Shown here: piece after piece, positions 1-7,681 of the stretch
Position numbering within the stretch: the stretch's first letter is position 1
Layout of the letters: every line of letters begins with the position of its first letter
DNA from: Microvirga pakistanensis
Lineage (GTDB): Bacteria > Pseudomonadota > Alphaproteobacteria > Rhizobiales > Beijerinckiaceae
Direction: 5' to 3'
Length of the DNA stretch: 54,191 bases
Assembly: GCF_004458765.1 (NCBI RefSeq)
Contig: NZ_SPJX01000185.1
Location: 1 to 54,191, forward strand
Program-made: the position numbers and the translations under genes
The notes under the pieces: model-generated
Seen by the model: the letters and a program-made list of their open reading frames with translations, nothing else
Told to the model about the DNA's origin: nothing
Database searches by the model: none

Positions 1-376
1 CTGAACCCGCCGAAAACGCCAAAGCGCCTCGGCCAATACGGGGATGTTCGCTCCAGAGGAGCCCAGACCGCAGATCCCTCCACAGAACAAGGCTCATGGT
101 CACGCCAGAGATGATCTTACCTCTGGCTCCGGCACGCGTGCGACCGTCCCTGCATTGCTGCCTGAACACGTTGCTGCGTTGTCCGGAAAAGAAGCGCGCG
201 CCGATCAGACCCGCGCCGGGACGCGCCGATATAAGCGATTCGTGCGTTTATGCAAGAGGGGATGAACGGGGCGACCCTTCCCGGGCGGCGTTGTCCCGTC
301 CTCCCTTCAACCCTTATATGGTGTCGCGGTCGTGTGGTTTGAAGGTGGATTCGAGCCGGGCGCGCTCTCAAGTGAA
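1..376. other. no recognisable gene
   Basis: Only short overlapping reading frames occur here on both strands, with compositions typical of shadow frames and no recognisable domain or convincing ribosome-binding site. The end of an upstream gene is not visible. I see nothing I can support beyond the terminator that begins at 377. Confidence 0.5.
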
Positions 377-401
377 AAGGCGGCCCGTGCGAGGCCGCCT
401 T
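377..401 (-). terminator. rho-independent terminator of the DUF1236 lipoprotein gene
   Basis: A perfect 9-bp GC-rich stem (AAGGCGGCC pairing with GGCCGCCTT) encloses a 7-base loop. On the minus strand it runs into four T residues, and it lies 37 bases beyond the stop codon of the minus-strand gene ending at 438. Confidence 0.75.
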
Positions 402-437
402 GTCCGGTGATATTGTAACGGGAACGGCGCGGTGCGG

Positions 438-851
438 TTATTCGATGACCTGAACGACCGTACGGGTTTCAGGGTCGACGAGCACTGTCCGGTCGTTCAC
501 GATCGTGTAGCTGTAGGGATTGGAAAGGCCGACCGTCTGGGGGACGGGGTAGAGACGGACGCGCGACGGAAGCGGTTGGCCGACCACCACTTCATCGGCG
601 ACGCGGATGGAGGGACGGCGCTGAGCAACGACATAGCCGCGGACGCGGGTCGATTCCTCCGCGGTCAGGGCCGTGCCGACAGCCGCTCCGGCGACTCCGC
701 CTACGGCGGCGCCTATCGGCCCGCCCACGATGGCGCCCGTCACGGCCCCGCCTGCGGCGCCGGTGGCAGTTCCGCTCTGGCACGCCGCGAGAGCAAGGGG
801 AAGGGCGATAACAGCCAGAGTTGCGGCCGAGCGTAGGATACGATTGCGCAT
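438..851 (-). CDS. Gly-zipper, DUF1236-type lipoprotein
   Basis: A 137-residue exported protein of unknown role. Residues 1-21 form a lipoprotein signal peptide ending LALAAC. Residues about 29-58 are a glycine-zipper stretch ([18 protein letters not shown]), and the C-terminus carries the DUF1236-like pattern YSYTIV-x5[14 protein letters not shown]. The chosen ATG follows an AAAGGAG site; the frame stays open further upstream, but only antisense to the neighbouring dehydrogenase. It is divergent from the SDR gene with 69 bases between them. It is a close structural cousin of the gene at 34452 and related at the C-terminus to those at 35841 and 51282. Gly-zipper proteins often associate with the outer membrane, but that is inference. 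Confidence 0.85.
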   Translation of the reverse strand: MRNRILRSAATLAVIALPLALAACQSGTATGAAGGAVTGAIVGGPIGAAVGGVAGAAVGTALTAEESTRVRGYVVAQRRPSIRVADEVVVGQPLPSRVRLYPVPQTVGLSNPYSYTIVNDRTVLVDPETRTVVQVIE

Positions 852-920
852 GACGGACTCCTTTCCGATTGGCAAAATGCGAACGCGAAAAAGCTTGGCC
901 GGTTCCACAGGAAGGAAAAC

Positions 921-1670
921 ATGAGCAGTCAATCCAGGATCGCTATCGTCACCGGCGCCGGAACGGGCGTCGGAAAGGCGATTTCCGCCGCACTCCTGAA
1001 GGAGGGATACAATGTTGTCATGGCCGGCAGGCGCCAGGAGGTGCTCGAGAAGGCCGCGCAGGAGATCGGCGGGACGCCACTTCTGGCAACAGCCGACGTG
1101 ACGGACGCCGAGTCGGTCAAGGCTTTGTTCTCGAAGGTGAAAGACAGGTTCGGGAGGCTCGATCTCCTGGTCAACAACGCGGGCATCGGCGCCCCTCCGG
1201 TTCCTCTCGAGGACCTGACCTTGGAGCAATGGCAGACCGTCGTGGACACCAACCTGACAGGCGCCTTCCTCTGCACGCAGGAGGCGTTCCGGATCATGAA
1301 GGCGCAGGATCCGCGGGGTGGGCGGATCATCAATAACGGCTCGGTGTCGGCTTATGCTCCGCGGCCCTTCTCGGCACCCTATACGGCCACCAAGCACGCG
1401 GTGCTGGGACTGACGAAATCCACTTCGCTCGACGGCCGAGCCTATGACATTGCCTGCGGACAGATCGACATCGGCAATGCGGCCACGGACATGACCGCGA
1501 GAATGTCGGCAGGGGTCCTGCAGGCGAACGGCACGACGATGGCGGAGCCGACCATCGATCCCGTCCATGTGGCGCAGGCCGTCGTCTATATGGCGAGCCT
1601 GCCTCTGGACGCGAATGTGCTCAACATGACCGTGATGGCCACCAAGATGCCGTTCGTCGGACGTGGCTAG
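921..1670 (+). CDS. SDR-family NAD(P)-dependent oxidoreductase
   Basis: A 249-residue classical short-chain dehydrogenase, probably cytosolic. It has the N-terminal Rossmann motif [10 protein letters not shown] (TGxxxGxG), the NNAG structural motif, and the catalytic Ser (NNGSVSAY) with Y-T-A-T-K as the YxxxK pair. Length is normal for the family. The ATG is preceded by AGGAAGGAAAAC, a good ribosome-binding site. The substrate cannot be read from the sequence. It stands alone between a divergent lipoprotein gene and a downstream hairpin, so it is probably monocistronic. Confidence 0.88.
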   Translation: MSSQSRIAIVTGAGTGVGKAISAALLKEGYNVVMAGRRQEVLEKAAQEIGGTPLLATADVTDAESVKALFSKVKDRFGRLDLLVNNAGIGAPPVPLEDLTLEQWQTVVDTNLTGAFLCTQEAFRIMKAQDPRGGRIINNGSVSAYAPRPFSAPYTATKHAVLGLTKSTSLDGRAYDIACGQIDIGNAATDMTARMSAGVLQANGTTMAEPTIDPVHVAQAVVYMASLPLDANVLNMTVMATKMPFVGRG

Positions 1671-1780
1671 AGCTGTTTCCACGGGCGTGGAACCACCTCT
1701 CCTCTTCGGTGTGCCGCATTTTTAGGCGGAGAACACGACCCGCTTCGCCGAAAAGTGCTCCAGGGCGCAAAATCGACGGG

Positions 1781-1803
1781 GCCAGGCTGGGAAGCCTGGC
1801 TTT
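1781..1803 (+). terminator. possible terminator hairpin after the SDR gene
   Basis: An 8-bp stem (GCCAGGCT with AGCCTGGC) and 4-base loop are followed by TTT. It lies about 110 bases after the SDR stop codon in a 292-base gap that otherwise shows no gene. Confidence 0.45.
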
Positions 1804-1962
1804 GCCGCTCCATATGAATCCGATGCCCGTCCTAAAACAGCCGTACTATCCAGCTTTCATTCAGCTCGCTTCCGGCAATGTGGAACGGGCTGGTGGGTGC
1901 CGGATCGTTTTCCTGCGAGTTCACACCCTTAATGAACCCTGTCGTTCCAGAATGGCGGCGGA

Positions 1963-4854
1963 ATGAGCGCAATCCTCATCAAGATCTTTGCAACGGCTCT
2001 CACCCTGAGCCAGGTTCTGGTGGATCCGGACACGGTGAGGACGTCGTTCAACCCGGTGGAGGATCGGAACGAGGTGAGCGAAATCCTCAAGCAGGGCTGC
2101 ACGCATATGCGGCGCGCCTTCGACATCGAGGACATCAATCTCGACGATCTGATGGCGACCGCCATGGACGATCCGCAGGCGGTGACCGGCGACCTCAAGA
2201 TCCTTCAGGGCCTGAGTTTCAACGACCTGCACGCCAGTTATCGGATTTTCTGCAAGAGCGAGACGGTTGAGCCTTCGCCCGTCGACCTCGGCGAGGTCAT
2301 CACCTATTACAACGCTGCGGTGGCCGATCTTCCGGACGCCGGAAAACTAAAGGATCTCAAGCTGCCTGGCGTCAGCGTCGTCCTGGACGGCAGCGGCAGG
2401 CGCTTCGCGGAAGTCTACGAACCCGATCACCGGCGCATCTCGGTGTCGTTGTCGGAGATCCCGAAATCGGTGCAGCAGGCTTTCGTTTCGGCCGAAGACA
2501 AGCGCTTCTATCAGCACAAGGGCGTCGACGAGAGAGGCGTGATCCGGGCGTTCGTGAGCAACCTCGCCAATCCCGGGCGACCGGCCGGGGGCTCCACCAT
2601 CACCCAGCAGGTGGCCAAGAACCTGCTCGTCGGAGACGACGTGACCTATGAACGCAAGATGCGCGAAATGATCGTCGCCTCGCGGGTCGAGCGGCTTCTC
2701 AGCAAGGCGGAGATCCTGGAGATCTATCTCAACTCCATCTATCTCGGGCGTTCGTCCTGGGGCATCGAAATGGCGGCCCAGAGCTATTTCGGCAAGAATG
2801 CGAAATCGCTCTCCGTCTCCGAAGCGGCGCTTCTCGCAGGCTTGGCGAAGGGGCCCAATTACTACAACCCCGACACGCAGCCCGATCGCGCACGCGAGCG
2901 CATGGCCTATGTGGTCAGCCGCATGCAGGAGGACGGTTTCCTCAACGCCGAACAGGCCAATCAGGCCATCGCCGCGTTGCCGCCTCGGATCCCTTTCCAG
3001 CGCCCCCGCCGGGAGAGTGGTTTCTATTTCGTGGATCATCTCAGCCGGGACGCACGCACCCTCGCGGGTCTCGAGAATCTCACCGCGGGTTCCTATACGG
3101 TGCGCTCGACGATCAACGCGGACCTGCAGCAAGCCACGGAGGCAGCCCTTCAGGAAGGGCTCGCGCGCTACGAATTGAGCGTCGGCCGCCAGCGCTTCCA
3201 GGCGCCGGAGATGAACCTGGCGGATGCGGTCAAGCTGCTCGAGGACAAGAAGGACGGCGCGGCGACGCCATCCTGGCGCAGGGCCCTGGAGAACGCGCGC
3301 CTGCCGCTTTACGACGTCCATTGGACGCCCGCCGTGGTGATCGAGAATGGACGCGACAGAAAAAAGGGGACTCCCGTCCTGAGGGTGGGGCTTGCGGATG
3401 GGCGGATCCTGCCGCTCAACGCCTGGGACGCGGCGCGCCGAAATCTGAAGCTCCATGACGTGGTGCGCGTCCGCATCGTCGAGCAAAAGGGCAAGGGAGC
3501 CGTTCGTGCGGACCTGAGGGTGCCGCCGACGGTGCAGGGCGGGGCGGTCGTTCTCGAGAACAGGACCGGGCGCATTCTCGCCATGGCGGGGGGATTCTCC
3601 TATCCGCTGAGCCAGCTCAATCGCGTGACGCAGGCGCATCGCCAGCCTGGTTCGGCGTTCAAACCGCTCGTCTATCTCGCCGCTCTCGCCAAGGGGCTTC
3701 AACCCAATACGCTGGTGTGGGATGCGCCCGTGACGCTCCCCCCTGTGAACGGCGATGCAGCCGCGCGGGCTCGGGATTACTGGACACCCAAGAACTACGA
3801 TGGCGGCGGCGGCGGCATCGTCACCTTGCGGCGCGCTCTCGAGAACTCGAAAAATCTGGTGACCGCCCGCCTTCTTGACGGCGGCATCGAGACCGACCCC
3901 GCCAGAAGTCTGCGGAACGTCTGCGAGCTTGCCCTGGAGGCGCAGCTCTATCTGGAATGCACGCCTCATTATCCTTTCGTGCTCGGCGCGCAGCCGCTGC
4001 GAATCCTCGATCTCGCGGCCTTCTATGCCGCCATCGCCAATGAGGGTGCAATGCCGTCGCCTCATGCGTTCGAGAGCATCGAGGAGCGCGGGCGCACGGT
4101 CTACAACCGCAGGGCGCAATCTCTCGTGAGACTGGGCTCTGCCGATGCCGCCGCCTTCTACCAGCTGAAGACCATGCTCCAGGGCGTGCTGGAGCGAGGC
4201 ACGGCTCGCGGCTTGAAGGCTCTCGCGCCGTATGCCGCGGGCAAGACCGGCACCTCGAACGACGAGAACGACGCGTGGTTCGCAGGCTTCACCAACGATG
4301 TGACCGTGGTGGTCTGGGTGGGGCACGACAATGCGGACGGCAAGCGTCGGACCCTTGGGCGCGGGCAGACCGGCGCGAAGGTGGCCGCGCCGATCTTCAA
4401 GGACATCGTCGAGGCGGCCTGGCGGCACCACATGCCGCAATCTCCGTTGAGCCCGCCGTCGCCGCAGGCGGCCAAGCAACTCATCGCTTTGCCGATCGAT
4501 CTCAACACCGGCGACCGGCTGACGAACGGAGAGCGCGGCGCATTCACGGAACATTTCCGGCTCAACTGGTTCGGACGGCTGAGCGAGACGCAATACCGCC
4601 TCGTGCCCCAGGACGAGGTGTATGCGCTGCGCAATCCCGATCCATGGAGCGATGGCGATGAGGTGGGCGCGTACAGCCCCTATGAGGACGCGCCTTACAT
4701 GGAGGGCAGGGGTTGGCTGGATTCCCTCCGCCAGAACGCTCCCGCGCAGCGCCGTTCGGATCCGGGCGCGCGCTGGTGGTGGGAGGACGAGCCTCGCCAG
4801 AGGCCGCGTCGGGTCGATCCGGATTTTCCCTGGGGCTATCAGCGGGTTTATTGA
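1963..4854 (+). CDS. class A penicillin-binding protein (bifunctional transglycosylase/transpeptidase, PBP1A type)
   Basis: A 963-residue peptidoglycan synthase that polymerises lipid II and cross-links stem peptides at the outer face of the inner membrane. A hydrophobic stretch at residues 3-20 is the likely anchor. The GT51 domain (about 150-330) shows EDKRFYQHKGVD with catalytic Glu178 and GGSTITQQVAKNLL (209-222). The transpeptidase domain has all three motifs: S564-AFK, S629-KN and K761-TGT. About 130 N-terminal residues before the GT51 domain and the Trp/Arg-rich C-terminal tail match nothing I recognise. Its TGA overlaps the next gene's ATG (TGATG), implying translational coupling with the exported protein that follows. 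Confidence 0.95.
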   Translation: MSAILIKIFATALTLSQVLVDPDTVRTSFNPVEDRNEVSEILKQGCTHMRRAFDIEDINLDDLMATAMDDPQAVTGDLKILQGLSFNDLHASYRIFCKSETVEPSPVDLGEVITYYNAAVADLPDAGKLKDLKLPGVSVVLDGSGRRFAEVYEPDHRRISVSLSEIPKSVQQAFVSAEDKRFYQHKGVDERGVIRAFVSNLANPGRPAGGSTITQQVAKNLLVGDDVTYERKMREMIVASRVERLLSKAEILEIYLNSIYLGRSSWGIEMAAQSYFGKNAKSLSVSEAALLAGLAKGPNYYNPDTQPDRARERMAYVVSRMQEDGFLNAEQANQAIAALPPRIPFQRPRRESGFYFVDHLSRDARTLAGLENLTAGSYTVRSTINADLQQATEAALQEGLARYELSVGRQRFQAPEMNLADAVKLLEDKKDGAATPSWRRALENARLPLYDVHWTPAVVIENGRDRKKGTPVLRVGLADGRILPLNAWDAARRNLKLHDVVRVRIVEQKGKGAVRADLRVPPTVQGGAVVLENRTGRILAMAGGFSYPLSQLNRVTQAHRQPGSAFKPLVYLAALAKGLQPNTLVWDAPVTLPPVNGDAAARARDYWTPKNYDGGGGGIVTLRRALENSKNLVTARLLDGGIETDPARSLRNVCELALEAQLYLECTPHYPFVLGAQPLRILDLAAFYAAIANEGAMPSPHAFESIEERGRTVYNRRAQSLVRLGSADAAAFYQLKTMLQGVLERGTARGLKALAPYAAGKTGTSNDENDAWFAGFTNDVTVVVWVGHDNADGKRRTLGRGQTGAKVAAPIFKDIVEAAWRHHMPQSPLSPPSPQAAKQLIALPIDLNTGDRLTNGERGAFTEHFRLNWFGRLSETQYRLVPQDEVYALRNPDPWSDGDEVGAYSPYEDAPYMEGRGWLDSLRQNAPAQRRSDPGARWWWEDEPRQRPRRVDPDFPWGYQRVY

Positions 4855-5891
4855 TGAAAACTGTTCCCCCTCGGCGCCGGTGCCTGATCGCTCTGGCGGC
4901 CTTTTTTCTGTCCGTCGCTCCCGCCTTGGCCGAGGCGTTTCGCGTGGAGGACGTGCCGTCGGTCACGGCCGTGTCGCCCGACCGCGTGAAGGTGAGGACG
5001 ATCCTCGTCAGCGACCATGCGGATAAGATCGCCGATGGCGAGACCGGACTCATGCGGTTCGAGGATTGGGCGCGGGAGCGGCCGCAGCAGAAGCGCTTCT
5101 TAAGTCTCTTCCCGACCTATGCGGAGCCGCGGATCAAGGTCTCCGTCCATGGGATCGAGAAGCCCTACACCGAAAAGCTCCACATGTATGTGGTGGAAAC
5201 ACGCTTTCTGATCGGGAAGCCCGCCGATGCCGTAGACCTTGGCCGCTTCGTCAATCTGGATGTGCTGGAGGCGATCGATCCTTCGATCAAGCACCGCCGC
5301 ATCACCGCCGATCAGGCGGGCCCGAACCGGGATCCGCGAAGCGCCCACAACCGCAATCCCGGCCGGCGTTGGTGCGAGGCCGCGCAAAGCCTGTGCATCG
5401 AATCCCGCTACCCGCTCGAAGGACGGCTGCCGGTGGGCATTCGCCTCGCCAACAAGCTGGAGGAGGGCGGCAAGAAAATCTCCGAGTTCATGGAGTTTCA
5501 GAGCGAGATCCGGGTGCTGCCGCAGCCGGAGATCGATCAGGCAGGCCTTGCAAAGCTCACCAATTTCGATGCGCCGGTGACCGGCGTGCTCGAACAGACC
5601 CTGTTCGACGTGAACCAGGTGCTGCAATTCGGCAAGCTGCTGGCGGTCCTTCAGCCGCACCCGACGGATCGGGCGAAGACGGTCGCGACGGTATTCATGG
5701 CGCTGGGCATCGAAACGGACGTGCTGCAGCAGAAACAGGAGTTCGCAAGCGTTCCCGTGCTCCGCAACCTGATTCCCGTGCAGGTGCTCATGGGGAAGAG
5801 TTCGTTCAACACCGGCAACTCCATCAGCGCCGGTCTGCCCAGCTATGTCCGGAACCGCGTTCGGGCGATCGCGGAGATGCTGGACGGGTGA
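4854..5891 (+). CDS. exported protein of unknown function, coupled to the PBP gene
   Basis: A 345-residue protein with a clear Sec signal peptide (about 1-25: Arg-rich start, hydrophobic core, cleavage near ALA-EAF). No further membrane segment or catalytic motif is obvious. Two cysteines near residues 173-181 (W-C-E-A-A-Q-S-L-C) could form a disulfide. The ATG shares its A with the stop codon of the class A PBP, and the frame extending further upstream lies wholly inside that gene, so I chose this start. The coupling suggests a periplasmic partner in cell-wall synthesis, but that is inference; I do not recognise the family. Confidence 0.8.
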   Translation: MKTVPPRRRCLIALAAFFLSVAPALAEAFRVEDVPSVTAVSPDRVKVRTILVSDHADKIADGETGLMRFEDWARERPQQKRFLSLFPTYAEPRIKVSVHGIEKPYTEKLHMYVVETRFLIGKPADAVDLGRFVNLDVLEAIDPSIKHRRITADQAGPNRDPRSAHNRNPGRRWCEAAQSLCIESRYPLEGRLPVGIRLANKLEEGGKKISEFMEFQSEIRVLPQPEIDQAGLAKLTNFDAPVTGVLEQTLFDVNQVLQFGKLLAVLQPHPTDRAKTVATVFMALGIETDVLQQKQEFASVPVLRNLIPVQVLMGKSSFNTGNSISAGLPSYVRNRVRAIAEMLDG

Positions 5892-5906
5892 GGCCTGGCA
5901 CGAAAA

Positions 5907-5937
5907 AGCCCCGTTCGAAGGCGGGCTGAACGGGGCT
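5907..5937. terminator. terminator-like hairpin
   Basis: A perfect 10-bp stem (AGCCCCGTTC with GAACGGGGCT) surrounds an 11-base loop, 15 bases after the preceding stop codon. The run of A on its left would serve as a T-tract only on the minus strand; as a plus-strand terminator it lacks a T-run. Confidence 0.5.
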
Positions 5938-6145
5938 CGAAGTTGGCGGAGGCGGTAAGGGGTTGCGGGTGTGATGCCTCCGTGCCAAGTCAAGAATTTG
6001 GGGCGAAACAAGGTTCCGCCCTCCCGAGCTCTTCAGCAAGCTTGGCAGGTTCACGTTTTCTCGACTATGTGCTGTGAACCGAACCGCCCTTGCAGGCGGA
6101 ACGCAGGCGGCCATTTGAAGGCCCTGATTGCAGCGAGGATTCACC

Positions 6146-6541
6146 ATGGCGAAGGCCATCCATTCCATGATCCGGGTTCTGAACGAGCAGCGTTCGCTCG
6201 ATTTCTACGGCAAGGCTTTCGGGCTCGCCGTCGCGGAGCGGTTCGGCTTCGACGGCTTCACCCTGGTCTACCTGAGCAATCCGGAGAGCGAGTTCGAGGT
6301 CGAGCTGACCGTCAACCACGGGCGCAGCGAGCCCTACGCTCTCGGAGACGGCTATGGCCACCTTGCCGTCTCCGTGGACGATCTGGAGGCGGAACACGCC
6401 CGCCTGACGGAGCTGGGCCTTCAGCCTCAGCCGATCAAGGAGTTCATGCACGAGGGGAGGCTGCTGGCGAAGTTCTTCTTCATTCAGGATCCCGACGGCT
6501 ACAAGATCGAAGTGCTGCAGCGCGGCGGTCGCTACAAGTAA
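6146..6541 (+). CDS. gloA: lactoylglutathione lyase (glyoxalase I)
   Basis: A 131-residue VOC-fold protein matching the short bacterial glyoxalase I, which converts the methylglyoxal-glutathione hemithioacetal to S-lactoylglutathione in the cytosol. The paired beta-alpha-beta modules are visible: HSMIRV (metal His) with SLDFYGKAFGL, then the YGHLAVSVDD His, and the FFIQDPDGYKIEVLQ ending with its Glu ligand. The ATG at 6146 begins the conserved MAKAIHSMIRV start; a TTG six codons upstream is less likely. It is followed 25 bases later by the deformylase-like gene, possibly in one operon. Confidence 0.9.
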   Translation: MAKAIHSMIRVLNEQRSLDFYGKAFGLAVAERFGFDGFTLVYLSNPESEFEVELTVNHGRSEPYALGDGYGHLAVSVDDLEAEHARLTELGLQPQPIKEFMHEGRLLAKFFFIQDPDGYKIEVLQRGGRYK

Positions 6542-6566
6542 ACGGTTCCAGTGAAGGAGCAGCCCT

Positions 6567-7070
6567 GTGGCGATCCGTCCCATCGTTCGCTTTCCCGATC
6601 CGCGCCTGCGCCGGAAGGCGGAGCCGGTTGCGATCTTCGGCGACGCGCTTCACGCCCTCGCGCAGGATCTGGCGGAAACCATGCGGGCTGCTCCTGGCAT
6701 CGGCATCACGGCTCCCCATATCGGAGTGCTCGAGCGCCTCGTGGTGATCCAGCTCGACAGCGATCCCGCGCCGCACGTCTATGTGAACCCGCAAATCATC
6801 TGGGCCTCACCCGAAATGCTTCGCCACGTGGAGGGAAGCGTTTCGATGCCGGGCGTCACCGAGGAGCTCGAGCGGCACGCCCGTGTTCGGGTGCGCTACA
6901 GCGATCTCAGCGGGGTGGAACACGAGGAGGAGGCGGAGGGCCTGATGGCCGTCTGCCACCAACACGAGATCGATCAGCTCGACGGGATCTTCTGGATCGA
7001 CCGCCTGTCCAAGCTGAAGCGGGATCGCCTGATCAAGAAATTCGACAAGCTCCATCGCCTTGGCGCGTAG
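6567..7070 (+). CDS. peptide deformylase-like protein with altered metal site
   Basis: A 167-residue protein with the full peptide deformylase fold pattern. The three signature motifs are changed: motif 1 is GIGITAPH (44-51) instead of GxGxAAxQ, motif 2 is EGSVS (89-93) with Ser91 where the metal-binding Cys should be, and motif 3 is QHEIDQL with His133 and Glu134 kept but Gln137 in place of the second His. Two of the three metal ligands are therefore replaced, so normal deformylase activity is doubtful. The GTG start has AAGGAG seven bases upstream. It may bind formyl-Met peptides or have another role; an essential canonical def gene is expected elsewhere. Confidence 0.85.
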   Translation: MAIRPIVRFPDPRLRRKAEPVAIFGDALHALAQDLAETMRAAPGIGITAPHIGVLERLVVIQLDSDPAPHVYVNPQIIWASPEMLRHVEGSVSMPGVTEELERHARVRVRYSDLSGVEHEEEAEGLMAVCHQHEIDQLDGIFWIDRLSKLKRDRLIKKFDKLHRLGA

Positions 7071-7101
7071 CGGAGCCCGTCTCAAGTGGAGTTGCTCCGT
7101 C

Positions 7102-7326
7102 GTGGTTGAAGTCTATCGCATCGAAACCATCGCCTCCGCGGAAGCCGGAGGCGGGGTGATCCGCCGGATCATGGTCCGCACCGATTCCCTCGACAAGGCA
7201 AAGGAGCGCGCCCTCAAGGTATTCTCGCTCGCCTGCCGTCCGCAATCCCGCGATGGGGACGTGGAGGCCGTGCGCGTGCTGAACGGGGCGGGATACGAGG
7301 TGTTCTCCATCAGCACCCGGGATTGA
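7102..7326 (+). CDS. hypothetical small protein
   Basis: A 74-residue protein with no family I recognise. It has a plausible alpha/beta pattern (EVYRIETI, IRRIMVRTDSLDKAKERALKVFSL, EAVRVLNGAGYEVFSI) and is likely cytosolic. I chose the GTG at 7102 because a GTGGAG sequence lies about ten bases upstream; an earlier TTG at 7060 would overlap the deformylase-like gene. It could be cotranscribed with that gene, 31 bases away. Confidence 0.6.
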   Translation: MVEVYRIETIASAEAGGGVIRRIMVRTDSLDKAKERALKVFSLACRPQSRDGDVEAVRVLNGAGYEVFSISTRD

Positions 7327-7470
7327 TGGCGGAGAATTATCGTTCGAGAAAGGGCGCCAGGGCTGTGGATGACGAAAACGGCATTGACAGCCCGCCCGAT
7401 CACCGGTACGAGCGCGCCTCCATCGCAGAGATTTGAGGCCTCGGGCCAGCCGCGATGGAATGAGAAATGC

Positions 7471-7547
7471 GCGGGCGTAGCTCAGTCGGTTAGAGTGCCG
7501 GCCTGTCACGCCGGAGGTCGCGGGTTCGAGCCCCGTCGCCCGCGCCA
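7471..7547 (+). tRNA. tRNA-Asp (anticodon GTC)
   Basis: A complete 77-base cloverleaf: acceptor stem GCGGGCG pairs with CGCCCGC, the D-arm begins GCTCAGTCGGTTAGAG, the anticodon loop CTGTCAC carries GTC, and the T-arm contains GGTTCGAGCC. The discriminator is G and the CCA end is encoded (7545-7547). Confidence 0.97.
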
Positions 7548-7626
7548 TTTCCCCTCCCGAACAGTTCATCAGCGGTCCAGCCCAGCGGCGCAATCCGAAG
7601 GCTGGGCGGCGTCGTCTTCCCAAATG

Positions 7627-7654
7627 AAAAGGGAGTTCGCAGGAACTCCCTTTT
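7627..7654. terminator. bidirectional terminator between tRNA-Asp and phoX
   Basis: A perfect 12-bp stem (AAAAGGGAGTTC with GAACTCCCTTTT) and 4-base loop, flanked by A and T tracts so it can work on both strands. It lies between the tRNA on the plus strand and the end of phoX on the minus strand. Confidence 0.85.
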
Positions 7655-7681
7655 CGCGTCTCAGAGAAACGAGCTGGCAGA

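Noticed and set aside
852..1682. Long minus-strand extension of the DUF1236 gene, antisense to the SDR
   Set aside because: The true start at 851 has a strong ribosome-binding site and opens a clear lipoprotein signal, while the extension is only a shadow of the SDR gene.
2347..4593. 748-residue minus-strand frame opposite the class A PBP
   Set aside because: It is antisense to a well-supported gene with intact motifs; GC-rich codon bias produces long antisense frames.
7060..7101. Earlier TTG start for the small protein at 7102
   Set aside because: It overlaps the deformylase-like gene end and has no ribosome-binding site; the GTG at 7102 has GGAG upstream.
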